A stretch of 64,000 nt of DNA from Anaerolineae bacterium (GCA_023382655.1 JAHDWK010000013.1:124001-188000); one strand, 5' to 3'. Shown: positions 23,919-33,117, numbered from the stretch's first letter. Program-made: numbers and translations. The notes: generated from the letters alone by a model not told the origin.

Positions 23919-24992
23919 TCACTGGCTGTGGTGGTTGAGGTACCAGGCGATGAGAATGGGGATGAAGGCGGCCACGGCCGTGACCACCGCCACCACAAAC
24001 AACAACCCCGCCATCGCCAGGGCTACTTCATAAACCAATCCGGCCAGGAGCAAGATGAAACTGACAATAAACAGAGCGGCGGCTACAGCACCGATAAGCA
24101 ACGACCAGCGACGCGCCTTTTTCATCGAGGCCAGGCGACGGCCCGCCAATCGCCCCGTCTGCCCGTGAATGGTGAGGGTATGGGTTTTGCCGTCATCATC
24201 CGTGTAATAGGTGGTATAGATGGGGTAAAGCAGTTGCGTCCAATGGGTGTTGGCAAAGTGGGGCTGCCAGTGGTATTGGCGTATATGGTTGGCCGCCGCC
24301 GCCTGCTGGCACTCTTCCCCGGCCGCCTGCATCAAGGCGAGCTGGGCGTCGGGCCAGGCGTCGTCGGGCGGGCGGTTGGGCAGGCGGGCGAAGGCGTGGG
24401 TAAGGGCGTCAGGTTGATACGGCCGTGCCTCCTGCCGATCAAACCGCCCCACCTTCTTCTCAATGGCCGCCTGTTCTTCTAAGGCTGGCGCCACCCGATT
24501 GTCATAGTGACGGTGTAATGTGCCCACCCGTGGTTCCCAGCGAATGCGCGTCTCCTTCACCTGGCGCGTGCGCCACTGATTATTTTGGAACTCTTCCTGA
24601 TGGCTGACCACCTGATAATCAAAGCCCATCTCCGCCTGCCACTCGGCCTGCACATCCGCGTCCACCAGCCAGAGGGGTAAATAGAGGGGTTGTAGACGGC
24701 CGTTTAACTTTTCGCCCTGCAAATCTGCTGGCGCAAACCAGGTGCCTTTGGCAAAAGCCAACAATTTTTGCTGCGCCTGCCGGGGGTCTACCTGAAAAGG
24801 TAAAACCAGTTCCGGCGGATGGGTATAGACGGGTTTATTCGTCGTTTCGTCCAGCGCTGCCAGCGCCGCCGCACCACAATGCGGGCAACGCTCTGGCAGC
24901 CGCGACGGCGGCAGCATATATAGCCAATCACACTGCTCACATCCGGCCAACGCCACGTCTGTTTGCCAATCAGATAGCCAATTTTCCATCAA
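23919..24992 (-). CDS. Zinc-ribbon membrane protein B (Psp module)
   Basis: This is a 357-residue protein with one zinc ribbon near the N-terminus (CEQC and CPHC), a large soluble middle starting LVLPFQVDPRQAQQKLLAF, and two or three transmembrane helices at the C-terminus (about 292-350). It is clearly related to the upstream protein: both share the FQVD start of the middle domain, the tyrosine-rich PIYTTYY/PLYIAVYHY strand and a GQ(T/N)G(R/Q)(L/I)AG(R/Q)R motif before the membrane part. It overlaps the upstream gene by four bases. Such proteins resemble B. subtilis YdjG, a partner of PspA. Confidence 0.7.
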   Translation of the reverse strand: MMENWLSDWQTDVALAGCEQCDWLYMLPPSRLPERCPHCGAAALAALDETTNKPVYTHPPELVLPFQVDPRQAQQKLLAFAKGTWFAPADLQGEKLNGRLQPLYLPLWLVDADVQAEWQAEMGFDYQVVSHQEEFQNNQWRTRQVKETRIRWEPRVGTLHRHYDNRVAPALEEQAAIEKKVGRFDRQEARPYQPDALTHAFARLPNRPPDDAWPDAQLALMQAAGEECQQAAAANHIRQYHWQPHFANTHWTQLLYPIYTTYYTDDDGKTHTLTIHGQTGRLAGRRLASMKKARRWSLLIGAVAAALFIVSFILLLAGLVYEVALAMAGLLFVVAVVTAVAAFIPILIAWYLNHHSQ

Positions 24993-26269
24993 ACATCATC
25001 CATCTTTAGCGCCTGAGATACGGTGATCCCGGCAAAAATCAGCGCCAACGCCACCAGCCCAAAGGTGACAAAAAGCACCACATTGCCATTGGCATTATCC
25101 GCCACCAGCATCCAGGTAGCCAGCAGACCCAGAAGCAGCGCCGGCAGCAGCGCCGCGCCAATCGCCACAATAATCTTCCGCCAATCCACCGGGCGCTGCC
25201 CGGCTATTTGCCCATTCTGCCCATTGGCTAGAAGCTGGTAAGGCTGATTATTGTAATGATAAACGGCTATGTAGAGCGGCAGCAGAATGTAACGCCAGCT
25301 TTCATCACGAAAGTCCAGGTTCATGCTGAAGTTGCGCATACGTTGGGAGGTGGCCTGACGCTGGCACGCTTCTTTGGTTTGGGCGCGCATATTTTGCCGG
25401 GCACGTTCCCAGGCAGCATCCAGGGAGACGTCATATGCCTGGGCCTGAATGCCCGCCAGATAGTGGGGTTCATAGGCCACCAGTTGGGTCAGATCAACAT
25501 GGCGTATCTGGTTCAGCAGCACCGGGCTGAGATTGCTGGCCCCATTGATCAACAAATCATCAAAAGTGAGCGTGGCCTGGCCCGATTCCCAACGCCATTC
25601 GGTGTAGGTTTGTGTGCGCCGGTTCTTGCCGATGCCCACGGTGCGGGTGCGGGTGTGGGCTACTTCGGCTTTCCAGCCGGCGCTGGTTTGGGCGTCAAAC
25701 GTCCAGGCGGGCACATAAATGGGGGTGAACTCTGTGCCCGGCGCCAACCGTTGCACGTCTTTGGGCAGCAGCCAACTGCTGCCCAACCAGGCCGCGGTCT
25801 GCCGCCGTAGGGTATCTGCGTCTACCTGGAACGGCAGCAAAAAGCGGGGCCGCAGTACGTCTTGGGGCGCTTTCACCTGCACGACCTGGTTGGAGTGGCA
25901 GAAGGGGCATATATGGGTGAGCATATCGGTGGCAATGGTGACATGGGCGTTGCAGCGGTTGCAAGCCAGTTCTTTGCGTTCGATGCCCCAACCCTGAGCT
26001 ACCCGCGCCATTGTCTCCACGGTGAACTCAAACTGCTGCGCGCCCTTGCCCACCAGGGCAGCCTGGGGTGCTTCATAGTAGCCACAGTGGGCGCAGGTGA
26101 TGCCGCCGCCATCGGTGCTGAAGGCGGTGGTGGCGTCACATTGCGGGCAGTGAAATTGAACTACTTCCTGTTGGTTTTCATCTGGTGGTTTGGGCATCCA
26201 GACATCTATGCCGGGCACGGCCGTTTCCGTGCGAATATATCCTGGTGGGGGAAAGGATGGCGTCATCAT
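24989..26269 (-). CDS. Zinc-ribbon membrane protein A (Psp module)
   Basis: This is a 426-residue protein with two TFIIB-like zinc ribbons (CPQC...CAHC and CNRC...CPFC, within about residues 40-130), a soluble domain beginning RPRFLLPFQVDADTLRRQ, and two C-terminal transmembrane helices. It is homologous to the next gene, so the pair came from a duplication. GGAG stands seven bases before the first of two adjacent ATGs. It is the first gene of the Psp-like group, downstream of the hybrid kinase gene on the same strand (gap 49 bases), which may regulate or share transcription with it. Confidence 0.72.
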   Translation of the reverse strand: MMTPSFPPPGYIRTETAVPGIDVWMPKPPDENQQEVVQFHCPQCDATTAFSTDGGGITCAHCGYYEAPQAALVGKGAQQFEFTVETMARVAQGWGIERKELACNRCNAHVTIATDMLTHICPFCHSNQVVQVKAPQDVLRPRFLLPFQVDADTLRRQTAAWLGSSWLLPKDVQRLAPGTEFTPIYVPAWTFDAQTSAGWKAEVAHTRTRTVGIGKNRRTQTYTEWRWESGQATLTFDDLLINGASNLSPVLLNQIRHVDLTQLVAYEPHYLAGIQAQAYDVSLDAAWERARQNMRAQTKEACQRQATSQRMRNFSMNLDFRDESWRYILLPLYIAVYHYNNQPYQLLANGQNGQIAGQRPVDWRKIIVAIGAALLPALLLGLLATWMLVADNANGNVVLFVTFGLVALALIFAGITVSQALKMDDV

Positions 26270-26318
26270 TCTTTACTCCGGTGTGCCCACCAAAACGCGG
26301 GATGCGCAAAAGGCGCTC

Positions 26319-28619
26319 TCAGGCGAGGACGTGGATGGGCAGGGTAATGGTGAAACAGCAACCACTTTCGGGGGAGGATTGGCCGGTGAGACGGCCGTGA
26401 TGCAGCGCCACGTACTGTTTGACGATATGCAGGCTGGCGGCATAGTCGGGGGCGTCAATCAGGTTAATCTCGTCCGAAACGAGAACCCGCTGGAATTGGA
26501 CCAATGCCGCCGCCTGTAACGGGGTGACGGCCGTGACCGACACATGCACTGCTTCATCCTGCTGGCGGAGTGACAGACTGGCGGTCGGCGGGCACGTTTC
26601 CGCCTGACTGATGCTGAATTTTAACAGGCGCTCGACACAATCCAACAACATGCGCGAATTGCCAAAAATGGTGGGGGTTTCCGGCATAAAGGCACAGGTG
26701 ACGGCCGTTTCTGGCTGGTACTGACGGTCGTAACTCTGGCTCAATTCATACAACAACATCCCAAAACCGGGAATAGCCTGGGCTTCCCAGGTATAGGAAA
26801 CGGTGGCCTCGCCGGTTTGTAATTCCGCCAATGTAATCAAATCTTTGATGAGATCGTTCAGGCGCTCACTGCTTCTTTTGATCTCAATTAAGGAAGCGGA
26901 CAACGCTTCCGGTGACTCAATCTCGTCTAATCCCTGAGCCAGTTTGAGCGTGTGCACATTAACGGCCGTCAAGGGCTGCATCATCTCCCGTGTCACCAGA
27001 TTCAAAATCCCCCGCTTTAATAATTCAAAGTCGGCCTGCACCAAATGTTGCGCCTGAAAATGTTTATCCAGGCGCTTTTCCACCAACTTCAGTACATCCT
27101 CTGGTTCATATGGTTTGATGATGTACTCTTCCACTCCCAACCGGCGGCCTTCAAATTCGTCTCGTTTTTCACCTTTGGCCGTCAGGAAGATAAAGGGGAT
27201 ATGTACCCATTGGGAATTTTGGCGCACGGCCTGCAAGAATTGATAGCCATCCATTTGGGGCATCATAATGTCGGAAATGATTAAATCTGGCTGATACTCC
27301 TGTAAAACTTCTAGCCCCTCACGGCCGTTCATGGCGGTGAGAATGTGCAGGTTATACCGCCCCTCAAAAAGGAGGAGCAGATCTGCCAGGCCGTACAACA
27401 GATTTTCTTCGTCTTCTACCAGCAGTAAGGTAGCCGGGACACGGCCGTTGCCCATCGGTGGTGTTTCGGCTATCGTGGCATAGAGGGGCAGCAATACGGT
27501 AAAGACGCTACCCTTATTCTCTTCACTTTGTAACAAGATACGGCCGTGATGCAGTTGCACCAGGTCACGGGCAATGGTCAGCCCCATACCCGCCCCCTGT
27601 TGCTCCATTAACGACCGGTTATATTGCTCGAATAAATCAAAAATCCGTTTATGCATCGTGGGCGGAACACCCAACCCATTATCGCTAAAAGCCACGCCCA
27701 CTTCGTGCCCCTGCACTAAAACCTTCACCTGCACCAGCCGTTCCCGATCCATCACCGGCCCGGTAAACTTGATGGCATTGTTTAGCAGCGCCGTAAAAGC
27801 CGTTTGCAACCCCACGGCATCACCCCAGAAGGAGGGGACTCCCACTGCCGGTTCAAAAACAATGGAGACGCCTTGTTCCTGGGCAAACGGCCGTTGCTTA
27901 TCAATCACCGCCTGCACCAAACCATTCAAATCATCAATCCGGCGGCGGCGCTGCTCAAATTGCGGCGTCATCACCCCACTGCGTAATTCAATTACTTGAA
28001 TCAACGCCCCCACCAGGTTAGTCAGCCGCACACACCCCGTCTGAATACCATGCAAATACTCGGCATAATTACGGTCAGCCTGGCTCGTTTCCAGATTATT
28101 CAAATACCGATCCAACATATCATAATACGCAGTCACATAAGTCAGGGGCGTTCTAAACTCATGGTTCAGAATCTGCATCATATTCTTTTTCAACGATTCG
28201 AGTGTTTGCTCCCGGCGTTTCCGTTTCTCAAAACTGCGATCCAACTGCGTCTGGATCAATTCTGCCAGTTCCCCCATGACAAAAGGCTTTGTCAGGTAAA
28301 GGTCAGCGTCACTCAACCGCCCCTTACGCACATCTAGCTCTTTTCCCCGCGCCGTTAGAAAAATAAAAGGAATGTGTGTCCAGTCCGGATTCTGCCGCAC
28401 GTAGCGCAAAAATTCAAAGCCGTCCATTTGTGGCATCATAATGTCAGACACAATGAGATCAACCACATGCTCGGCCAGCAATTGCAACCCTATCCGACCA
28501 TTAGCTGCCTTCAAAACACGTAAATTGTAGCGAGAAGAGAAAATCTCTAGCGCATCCGCTATGCCATTCAGCATATCCAAATCATCTTCTACAATGAGAA
28601 TGGTCACCACACGTGTCAT
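26319..28619 (-). CDS. Hybrid protein REC-kinase-REC-pseudokinase
   Basis: This is a 766-residue cytoplasmic two-component protein with no sensor or membrane domain. Receiver 1 (about 1-125) keeps the acceptor Asp in LIVSDIMMPQMDG. It is followed by a kinase with H-box ILNHEFRTPLT and ATP-site motifs DNGLGVPP and GAGMGLTIA. Receiver 2 (about 395-515) has LIISDIMMPQMDG. The last 240 residues look like a second kinase, but the H-box reads LVTREMMQPLT, without the His, and the DNG/GxG motifs are gone. The two halves are a tandem duplication of which the second kinase has decayed. I chose the ATG at 28619, directly after a TATAAT box. Confidence 0.88.
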   Translation of the reverse strand: MTRVVTILIVEDDLDMLNGIADALEIFSSRYNLRVLKAANGRIGLQLLAEHVVDLIVSDIMMPQMDGFEFLRYVRQNPDWTHIPFIFLTARGKELDVRKGRLSDADLYLTKPFVMGELAELIQTQLDRSFEKRKRREQTLESLKKNMMQILNHEFRTPLTYVTAYYDMLDRYLNNLETSQADRNYAEYLHGIQTGCVRLTNLVGALIQVIELRSGVMTPQFEQRRRRIDDLNGLVQAVIDKQRPFAQEQGVSIVFEPAVGVPSFWGDAVGLQTAFTALLNNAIKFTGPVMDRERLVQVKVLVQGHEVGVAFSDNGLGVPPTMHKRIFDLFEQYNRSLMEQQGAGMGLTIARDLVQLHHGRILLQSEENKGSVFTVLLPLYATIAETPPMGNGRVPATLLLVEDEENLLYGLADLLLLFEGRYNLHILTAMNGREGLEVLQEYQPDLIISDIMMPQMDGYQFLQAVRQNSQWVHIPFIFLTAKGEKRDEFEGRRLGVEEYIIKPYEPEDVLKLVEKRLDKHFQAQHLVQADFELLKRGILNLVTREMMQPLTAVNVHTLKLAQGLDEIESPEALSASLIEIKRSSERLNDLIKDLITLAELQTGEATVSYTWEAQAIPGFGMLLYELSQSYDRQYQPETAVTCAFMPETPTIFGNSRMLLDCVERLLKFSISQAETCPPTASLSLRQQDEAVHVSVTAVTPLQAAALVQFQRVLVSDEINLIDAPDYAASLHIVKQYVALHHGRLTGQSSPESGCCFTITLPIHVLA

Positions 28620-28625
28620 GCGCCA

Positions 28626-28631
28626 ATTATA
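28626..28631 (-). promoter_or_regulatory. Extended -10 promoter, probable leaderless mRNA for the hybrid kinase
   Basis: TATAAT with the upstream TG of an extended -10 (TGTTATAAT) is followed by TGGCGC and then ATG. Transcription would begin at the start codon. No -35 box or ribosome binding site is visible. Confidence 0.6.
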
Positions 28632-28731
28632 ACACAAGCCCGGAGAGGGCATTTAGGGGAAAAGAGTAACAATACTGCTTAACATTGTGCAGCAGGGAGA
28701 AACCGATCAAGTGGTTGACAAAGCAAAATCC

Positions 28732-28767
28732 CAACCGGGCCATTACCAATGGTGAATAGCCCGGTTG
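28732..28767 (-). terminator. Probable terminator of the eight-gene operon
   Basis: A 9-bp perfect stem (CAACCGGGC/GCCCGGTTG), extended by ATT/AAT pairs, lies just after the stop of the LPQTG gene. On the minus strand it is followed by GGATTTTGCTTTG, a moderate T-rich tail. Confidence 0.6.
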
Positions 28768-28783
28768 AAGAACTACGATCTGA

Positions 28784-29512
28784 TTAATTGGCGCGCAGCC
28801 GGTGCGCCGCAAACAAGACAGCCACCAACAGCAACCCGATCAGGGCAATCACCCAGGTTTCCAGACCTGTTTGGGGCAATGCGCCGGTCTGAGTACCGGT
28901 GGTAGTTGTAGGTGTGCTGCCCGCAACAACGGCGCTACCACTGCTGCCGGTACCCGTATCAGTTTCTGTTTCTGCGCCCTCACCACCACTTTCAGCCACA
29001 ACTGTGCCGATGACAATAGTGCCGGCGACGCCTTCATCCTCAGCCGCTGTCCCATCTCCTTCAGCAGCTTCTTCCCCTTCGCCCCCTTCTGCCGTTTCTG
29101 CGCCATTTTCACCATCTTCACTGGCGCTGCCATCCTCGCCCTCACCTTCAGCCGAACCCAAGACGCGGGTGCTGGTGGCTGTTGGTGTTTCAGCCGCGGC
29201 GGCTGGTGTGCTGGTGTTAGTAGGTGGTACTTCCGGCGTTTGCGTCGGGGCTGCCTGCGCAGTTTCAGTTTGAGCTATAAATTGCTCAACCGCCTGATTG
29301 GTGGCCATGGTGATCGCGTTTTGGGTTTCCACGGCCGCTACTTCGGCGGAACCGGTAGCGCCGCGATTACCCAGCATCAACAAGACCAACGCACAGGCCG
29401 CGACCAATACAAACACGGTTATCAAGACCCCCGCTGCCATCAGAAACGGCCGATTACTGGACGAACTACCTTCCTCTTCCAAATACTCATCATCCATGAA
29501 TTCATCTTCCAT
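28784..29512 (-). CDS. LPQTG-type surface protein with low-complexity stalk
   Basis: This is a 242-residue protein with an acidic N-terminus, one transmembrane helix (about 24-47), a long Thr/Ala/Glu/Gly-rich stalk (TPTATSTR, GEGEDGSASEDGENGAE), and a C-terminus LPQTG followed by a hydrophobic helix and RLRAN. This end has the layout of a sortase sorting signal: LPxTG, membrane helix, basic tail. The N-terminal helix lacks an obvious cleavage site and may be an anchor, so the stalk could span the cell surface between two membrane segments. It is the last gene of the operon. No sortase is seen in the window. Confidence 0.7.
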   Translation of the reverse strand: MEDEFMDDEYLEEEGSSSSNRPFLMAAGVLITVFVLVAACALVLLMLGNRGATGSAEVAAVETQNAITMATNQAVEQFIAQTETAQAAPTQTPEVPPTNTSTPAAAAETPTATSTRVLGSAEGEGEDGSASEDGENGAETAEGGEGEEAAEGDGTAAEDEGVAGTIVIGTVVAESGGEGAETETDTGTGSSGSAVVAGSTPTTTTGTQTGALPQTGLETWVIALIGLLLVAVLFAAHRLRAN

Positions 29513-29590
29513 TAGTTGCCTCCATTTACTTCCAAGAAAAGTGATGACGTTTAGGACGTGTTGGCATTTCTTCTCGAAATGTCCACGTTG

Positions 29591-30649
29591 CTAAATAATG
29601 ACATCCACATTGGCAAAGGGTACAAAGACCACGTGCCCATCCGCCAGACGAATATTCACACCCTGCGCTTTAGCGCCGGTTGCCAGCAATTGTGACAACG
29701 TAAAAATCTCAATGATCTCGCCTGTTTGTCCGACAAAAGGAGGGCGTAACAGGCGCACTTTTTGCCCTATTTGTAGTGGTTTGTTAGCCTGCACGGCTTC
29801 GCTGGCAGGGGTGGCGGGTTCGGGAATAATGATTTCCGGTCGCTGTCCTCGGCTGGTGTCGTAGTTGGCAAAAAGAGAGGTTTCACGCCCCTCCACTTTT
29901 TGTAACAGGCTAAAAATACCAGGGGACATACTTTGTTTGCCAATGCCCTCAGTTAATATGATGGGATAGTTCAACTTGTAGGCTGCCTCGCATAATTCAG
30001 CGGACATACTACCGGCAATGATCCCGGCTACTTCCATTTCTTGCGCCAGATGCAGCACTTCTAAATGCTCCAAACGCCCCACTGCCAAAATAAGTTTGCC
30101 CACATCACTGGTTAACTGGTCTTTGGCCAGGAAACCGTTATTGTTGCGCGACATCAGTTTCAACTTGCCAAAGTTTTCTTGGCGTGATCCCCAAATGCCT
30201 TGAATAAAAGCGCCATAGGTTTCAATGACAACGCCTCTGTCAGCCACATGGCTAACCACCCGACCAGAGACCAGAGCGCGTGTTTCTACCCAGTCGGTGG
30301 TTTGCTGGATGAAGATACGGCCGTTAATCACATCATATAGCTCACCGGCCGCAGGCGATAGAACCTGCCGCCCGCGCACTCCCTTTTTCTGCGCCAGCAC
30401 CGTACCCTCATCCACCACCGAACTCTTCTCCACGATCACAAGTTCATTCACCTTTTCCGGAGGCACACCTAACATCTGGCTGGCATCCACGATGGCAAAA
30501 ACAGTTTGCAGAGGGGTACGGGCGACGATCAGGCCAGGGGTGACTTCATGCCCTATTTTGGCGATCATTTCACCGCTTTGGGGCAGCACCCGTTCGCGGC
30601 GAATTTTCATATGCGGTTGGATGATGGTGGTATGTACGTAATGTTCCAT
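29591..30649 (-). CDS. Conserved hypothetical protein with C-terminal KOW-like domain
   Basis: This is a 352-residue soluble protein that I cannot assign. Residues about 1-120 look like a beta-rich biotinyl/hybrid-motif fold (SPAAGELYDVINGRIFIQ). The middle has a Rossmann-like stretch in which a GGIIAGSM-like turn, AGIIAGSMSAELCEAAYKLN, is followed by YPIILTEGIG. The last 60 residues (IGQKVRLLRPPFVGQTGEII) resemble a KOW domain as found in NusG or ribosomal proteins. It lies 55 bases after the GlmL-like gene in the same operon. The role is unknown. Confidence 0.6.
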   Translation of the reverse strand: MEHYVHTTIIQPHMKIRRERVLPQSGEMIAKIGHEVTPGLIVARTPLQTVFAIVDASQMLGVPPEKVNELVIVEKSSVVDEGTVLAQKKGVRGRQVLSPAAGELYDVINGRIFIQQTTDWVETRALVSGRVVSHVADRGVVIETYGAFIQGIWGSRQENFGKLKLMSRNNNGFLAKDQLTSDVGKLILAVGRLEHLEVLHLAQEMEVAGIIAGSMSAELCEAAYKLNYPIILTEGIGKQSMSPGIFSLLQKVEGRETSLFANYDTSRGQRPEIIIPEPATPASEAVQANKPLQIGQKVRLLRPPFVGQTGEIIEIFTLSQLLATGAKAQGVNIRLADGHVVFVPFANVDVII

Positions 30650-30661
30650 GGCTTCTCATAA

Positions 30662-30690
30662 ACCTGACAGATCTGCGAGACCTGTCAGGT
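30662..30690. repeat. ACCTGACAG hairpin (same core as the 94-nt repeat)
   Basis: Nine-bp arms ACCTGACAG/CTGTCAGGT fill the gap between two operon genes. The core AGACCTGTCAGGTCT is also found in the 94-nt elements at 39121 and 43530. Confidence 0.75.
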
Positions 30691-30704
30691 CTTAATTCTC
30701 CCCA

Positions 30705-32468
30705 TCAACCGCCCAAATCCCACTGCCATTTGCGCATCAGATTTCGTCGGTCATTGGCATCTCGCGGCAGGGACAACGGCCGTCCCCGCGCATCAATAAC
30801 CAGACCACCCACCGCGCCGCCTTTCAGCGTAAGCGTTTTGCCCTGACCAGCGCCAAAACCAATATCAAAACGGCCCGTTGGTTTTACCGTCACCTGTGCT
30901 TCCTGACCTGGGGCAATGGGAAATACCTCAATCTTGCCAAATTCAATTTCCCCTTCAAACCGGGCAGTCGGTGATTCGATGACAATATCCAGCACCTTTT
31001 TACCCGGCTGCCCCTTACCCGCCGGGGCAATGACCCAACCCAATTCTGAAAGTACACCAGCGGCCAATGTTTGCACCACAACCAATGGTTGTTGACCGGC
31101 CAATACTCCCAACGGTGGCAAAACGCCATACTGATCCAGGCCCACAGAAAAAGTACCTGTTGGTTGCAGGGCGTCTAAGAGCAGCAGCATCACCTGTCCG
31201 GGACGTGGCGATCTGGCAAAAACAGAACCATGCACCAGCAGCCGGTCAAAGGCTGGTAGATGCAGGGCATGGCCAGGCGGCATCCAATTCCATTCGACGG
31301 CCGTCAACTGCAAAGCACAGTTCAGCACCGTTCGCGCTACCGCCTGTTCCAGGTGCAGTTCTGTTTCTGTCTGCGGGATGGTGTGCGGGTAGAGAGATTT
31401 GTTATACAGATGATTGACGATATCGGCTTCGTCCACTTCTTCCGGCAGCCAGCGCGCAATGTTATCTACGGCCGTATGCCGCAGCAATTGAGATAACGGT
31501 TCCCCCACGCCCAAATCCGTGCGCACCGATAGCTGCACCTTACCCGTTTCGGCCATGATCAGGGTTGTACTGTTGCTGCCCAGATCAATACCCAATACAC
31601 GCTGATGCTGCCCGGCAAAATAATGGCAGACATTGGCAAACGCCCGCGCCGTAGACAATATGGGAAAAGCCGCCCACTCCGTTAATTCGTGGATGCCTGG
31701 CAAATTATGAATTTTAATATCTTCATACAAATCCCCTACCAGCCGCATTACCCCATCCAACTGTTCAGTCGCCAGATCGGGGCGAATGTTATTCGCCATA
31801 TGCAGATGGGAATTTTCGTCTAACAACGCCCGCACTTGTTCACGCACTTTCAGGTTGCCTGCATACAAAACATGGGGCGGTTGGCTGTTAGTCAGCACCA
31901 TAGACGCCACGGCGGCCACTTCCACCAACCGCATCAACCGCTCTTCAGCGCCCCCATCTGTGCCCCCGGCAATGGCAATGAGATCGGGGTGGCTTTGGAT
32001 CACGGCCGTAATCTGCTCCGCTTCCGAGCGTGTATCAGCCAGGCTCACCACTTCCACCTCTTGCACATAAATGGTACGCAGCGCCTTGCGCAAACTGGCC
32101 AGGCTCATCTCATCATACAGCCCCACCAGCACCGTCTTCAGCGGCGCAGGCGCGCTGACCACCATGGCGAAATGGTCAACCCCAGACCCATCTTTACGGG
32201 GTGGGCGAATGAGAGTACCTCGTTCATTGAGCAGTGTCCGACCCGTAATCTCCGAGAGGCGGCTAATGGCCTGCTGCACACACCGCATCACATCCAGCCA
32301 GGGCAGTCGGGCGGTAGTGGGCACAGACGCACAGGCTACCAGCCGGTAACTGCCATCAACGGTATCGATCAGAATAACCGTCGTATTGGCGGTACCAATG
32401 TCGGCCAGGATAAATGATTTTTCCAGGTCATCAATTTCCTGGAGAGCGGTCTCTTCCAAATCGGCCAT
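30705..32468 (-). CDS. GlmL/MutL-like ASKHA ATPase
   Basis: This is a 587-residue protein of the GlmL/MutL family (accessory protein of B12-dependent glutamate mutase), with the actin/Hsp70-like ATPase fold. Phosphate loops are visible as LADIGTANTTVILID (near residue 21) and GIDLGSNSTTLIMAE (near 282); IAIAGGTDGG is the conserved adenosine-side turn. In the mutase operons GlmL helps load or protect cobalamin enzymes. No mutase subunit or B12 enzyme is in this window. Here it is locked into an operon of membrane and zinc-ribbon proteins, with two-base gaps to its upstream neighbour, suggesting a different and undescribed role. Confidence 0.85.
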   Translation of the reverse strand: MADLEETALQEIDDLEKSFILADIGTANTTVILIDTVDGSYRLVACASVPTTARLPWLDVMRCVQQAISRLSEITGRTLLNERGTLIRPPRKDGSGVDHFAMVVSAPAPLKTVLVGLYDEMSLASLRKALRTIYVQEVEVVSLADTRSEAEQITAVIQSHPDLIAIAGGTDGGAEERLMRLVEVAAVASMVLTNSQPPHVLYAGNLKVREQVRALLDENSHLHMANNIRPDLATEQLDGVMRLVGDLYEDIKIHNLPGIHELTEWAAFPILSTARAFANVCHYFAGQHQRVLGIDLGSNSTTLIMAETGKVQLSVRTDLGVGEPLSQLLRHTAVDNIARWLPEEVDEADIVNHLYNKSLYPHTIPQTETELHLEQAVARTVLNCALQLTAVEWNWMPPGHALHLPAFDRLLVHGSVFARSPRPGQVMLLLLDALQPTGTFSVGLDQYGVLPPLGVLAGQQPLVVVQTLAAGVLSELGWVIAPAGKGQPGKKVLDIVIESPTARFEGEIEFGKIEVFPIAPGQEAQVTVKPTGRFDIGFGAGQGKTLTLKGGAVGGLVIDARGRPLSLPRDANDRRNLMRKWQWDLGG

Positions 32469-32470
32469 AA

Positions 32471-33115
32471 TTAAGGGTTCAGCGCCTGCATATAGAAATA
32501 AATCCGATCAGCCAATAAAATAAAGCTCGTATTGAGCAGCGCCGCAAACAGAGCGCCAAATGTGATCACCAGCACCGCGCGACCCAGCCACACAATCACC
32601 CGCTGCCAGGCAACTCGTTCCCACAGGCCACTGCCACTTACCCGGAATGAGGTAAATTGAAATGATAGCAGTGTCAGCGCCGCCAACACCGCGATCAGAA
32701 TGCCACGCAGTGGATCGTTTGTGTTGGCATAGGTACCGGTTAGTTGGGGCCACAGCGTCCCGGTCAATGCACCCAAAAAGGCAACCGCCGCCCCCACACC
32801 CACCAGCAATGCCAACGTGGTGTTACCCACCCAACTGGCGGCGCGCAGCCGGCGCAGCAGTAAAAACAACGCCAGCAAAATAGGAACCAGCAAATAAATG
32901 GTGTCGGCCGGGCCGGGATTTTCCCGGATGGTGTGGTAGACAGGTTCAAACACCTGTTGCACCACGATGACAACGGCATAAGCGGCGCTGGCGCCAACCA
33001 GAATGTGAATTGCCAGACGATAAGGAATCCTATCCCCTATAAAGAGATAGCTGTAAATACAGAGGGTCAGAACGAATCCTACCAAAAGGCCGATGAAATC
33101 TGCATTCAGGGTCAT
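32471..33115 (-). CDS. Six-TM membrane protein of the GlmL operon
   Basis: This is a 214-residue integral membrane protein with about six hydrophobic helices (for instance FIGLLVGFVLTLCIYSYLFI at the start and VLVITFGALFAALLNTSFIL near the end) and few loops. I recognise no family motif. It is separated by two bases from both the scaffold gene upstream and the GlmL-like gene downstream, so it is certainly co-transcribed with them. Confidence 0.75.
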   Translation of the reverse strand: MTLNADFIGLLVGFVLTLCIYSYLFIGDRIPYRLAIHILVGASAAYAVVIVVQQVFEPVYHTIRENPGPADTIYLLVPILLALFLLLRRLRAASWVGNTTLALLVGVGAAVAFLGALTGTLWPQLTGTYANTNDPLRGILIAVLAALTLLSFQFTSFRVSGSGLWERVAWQRVIVWLGRAVLVITFGALFAALLNTSFILLADRIYFYMQALNP

Positions 33116-33117
33116 AG

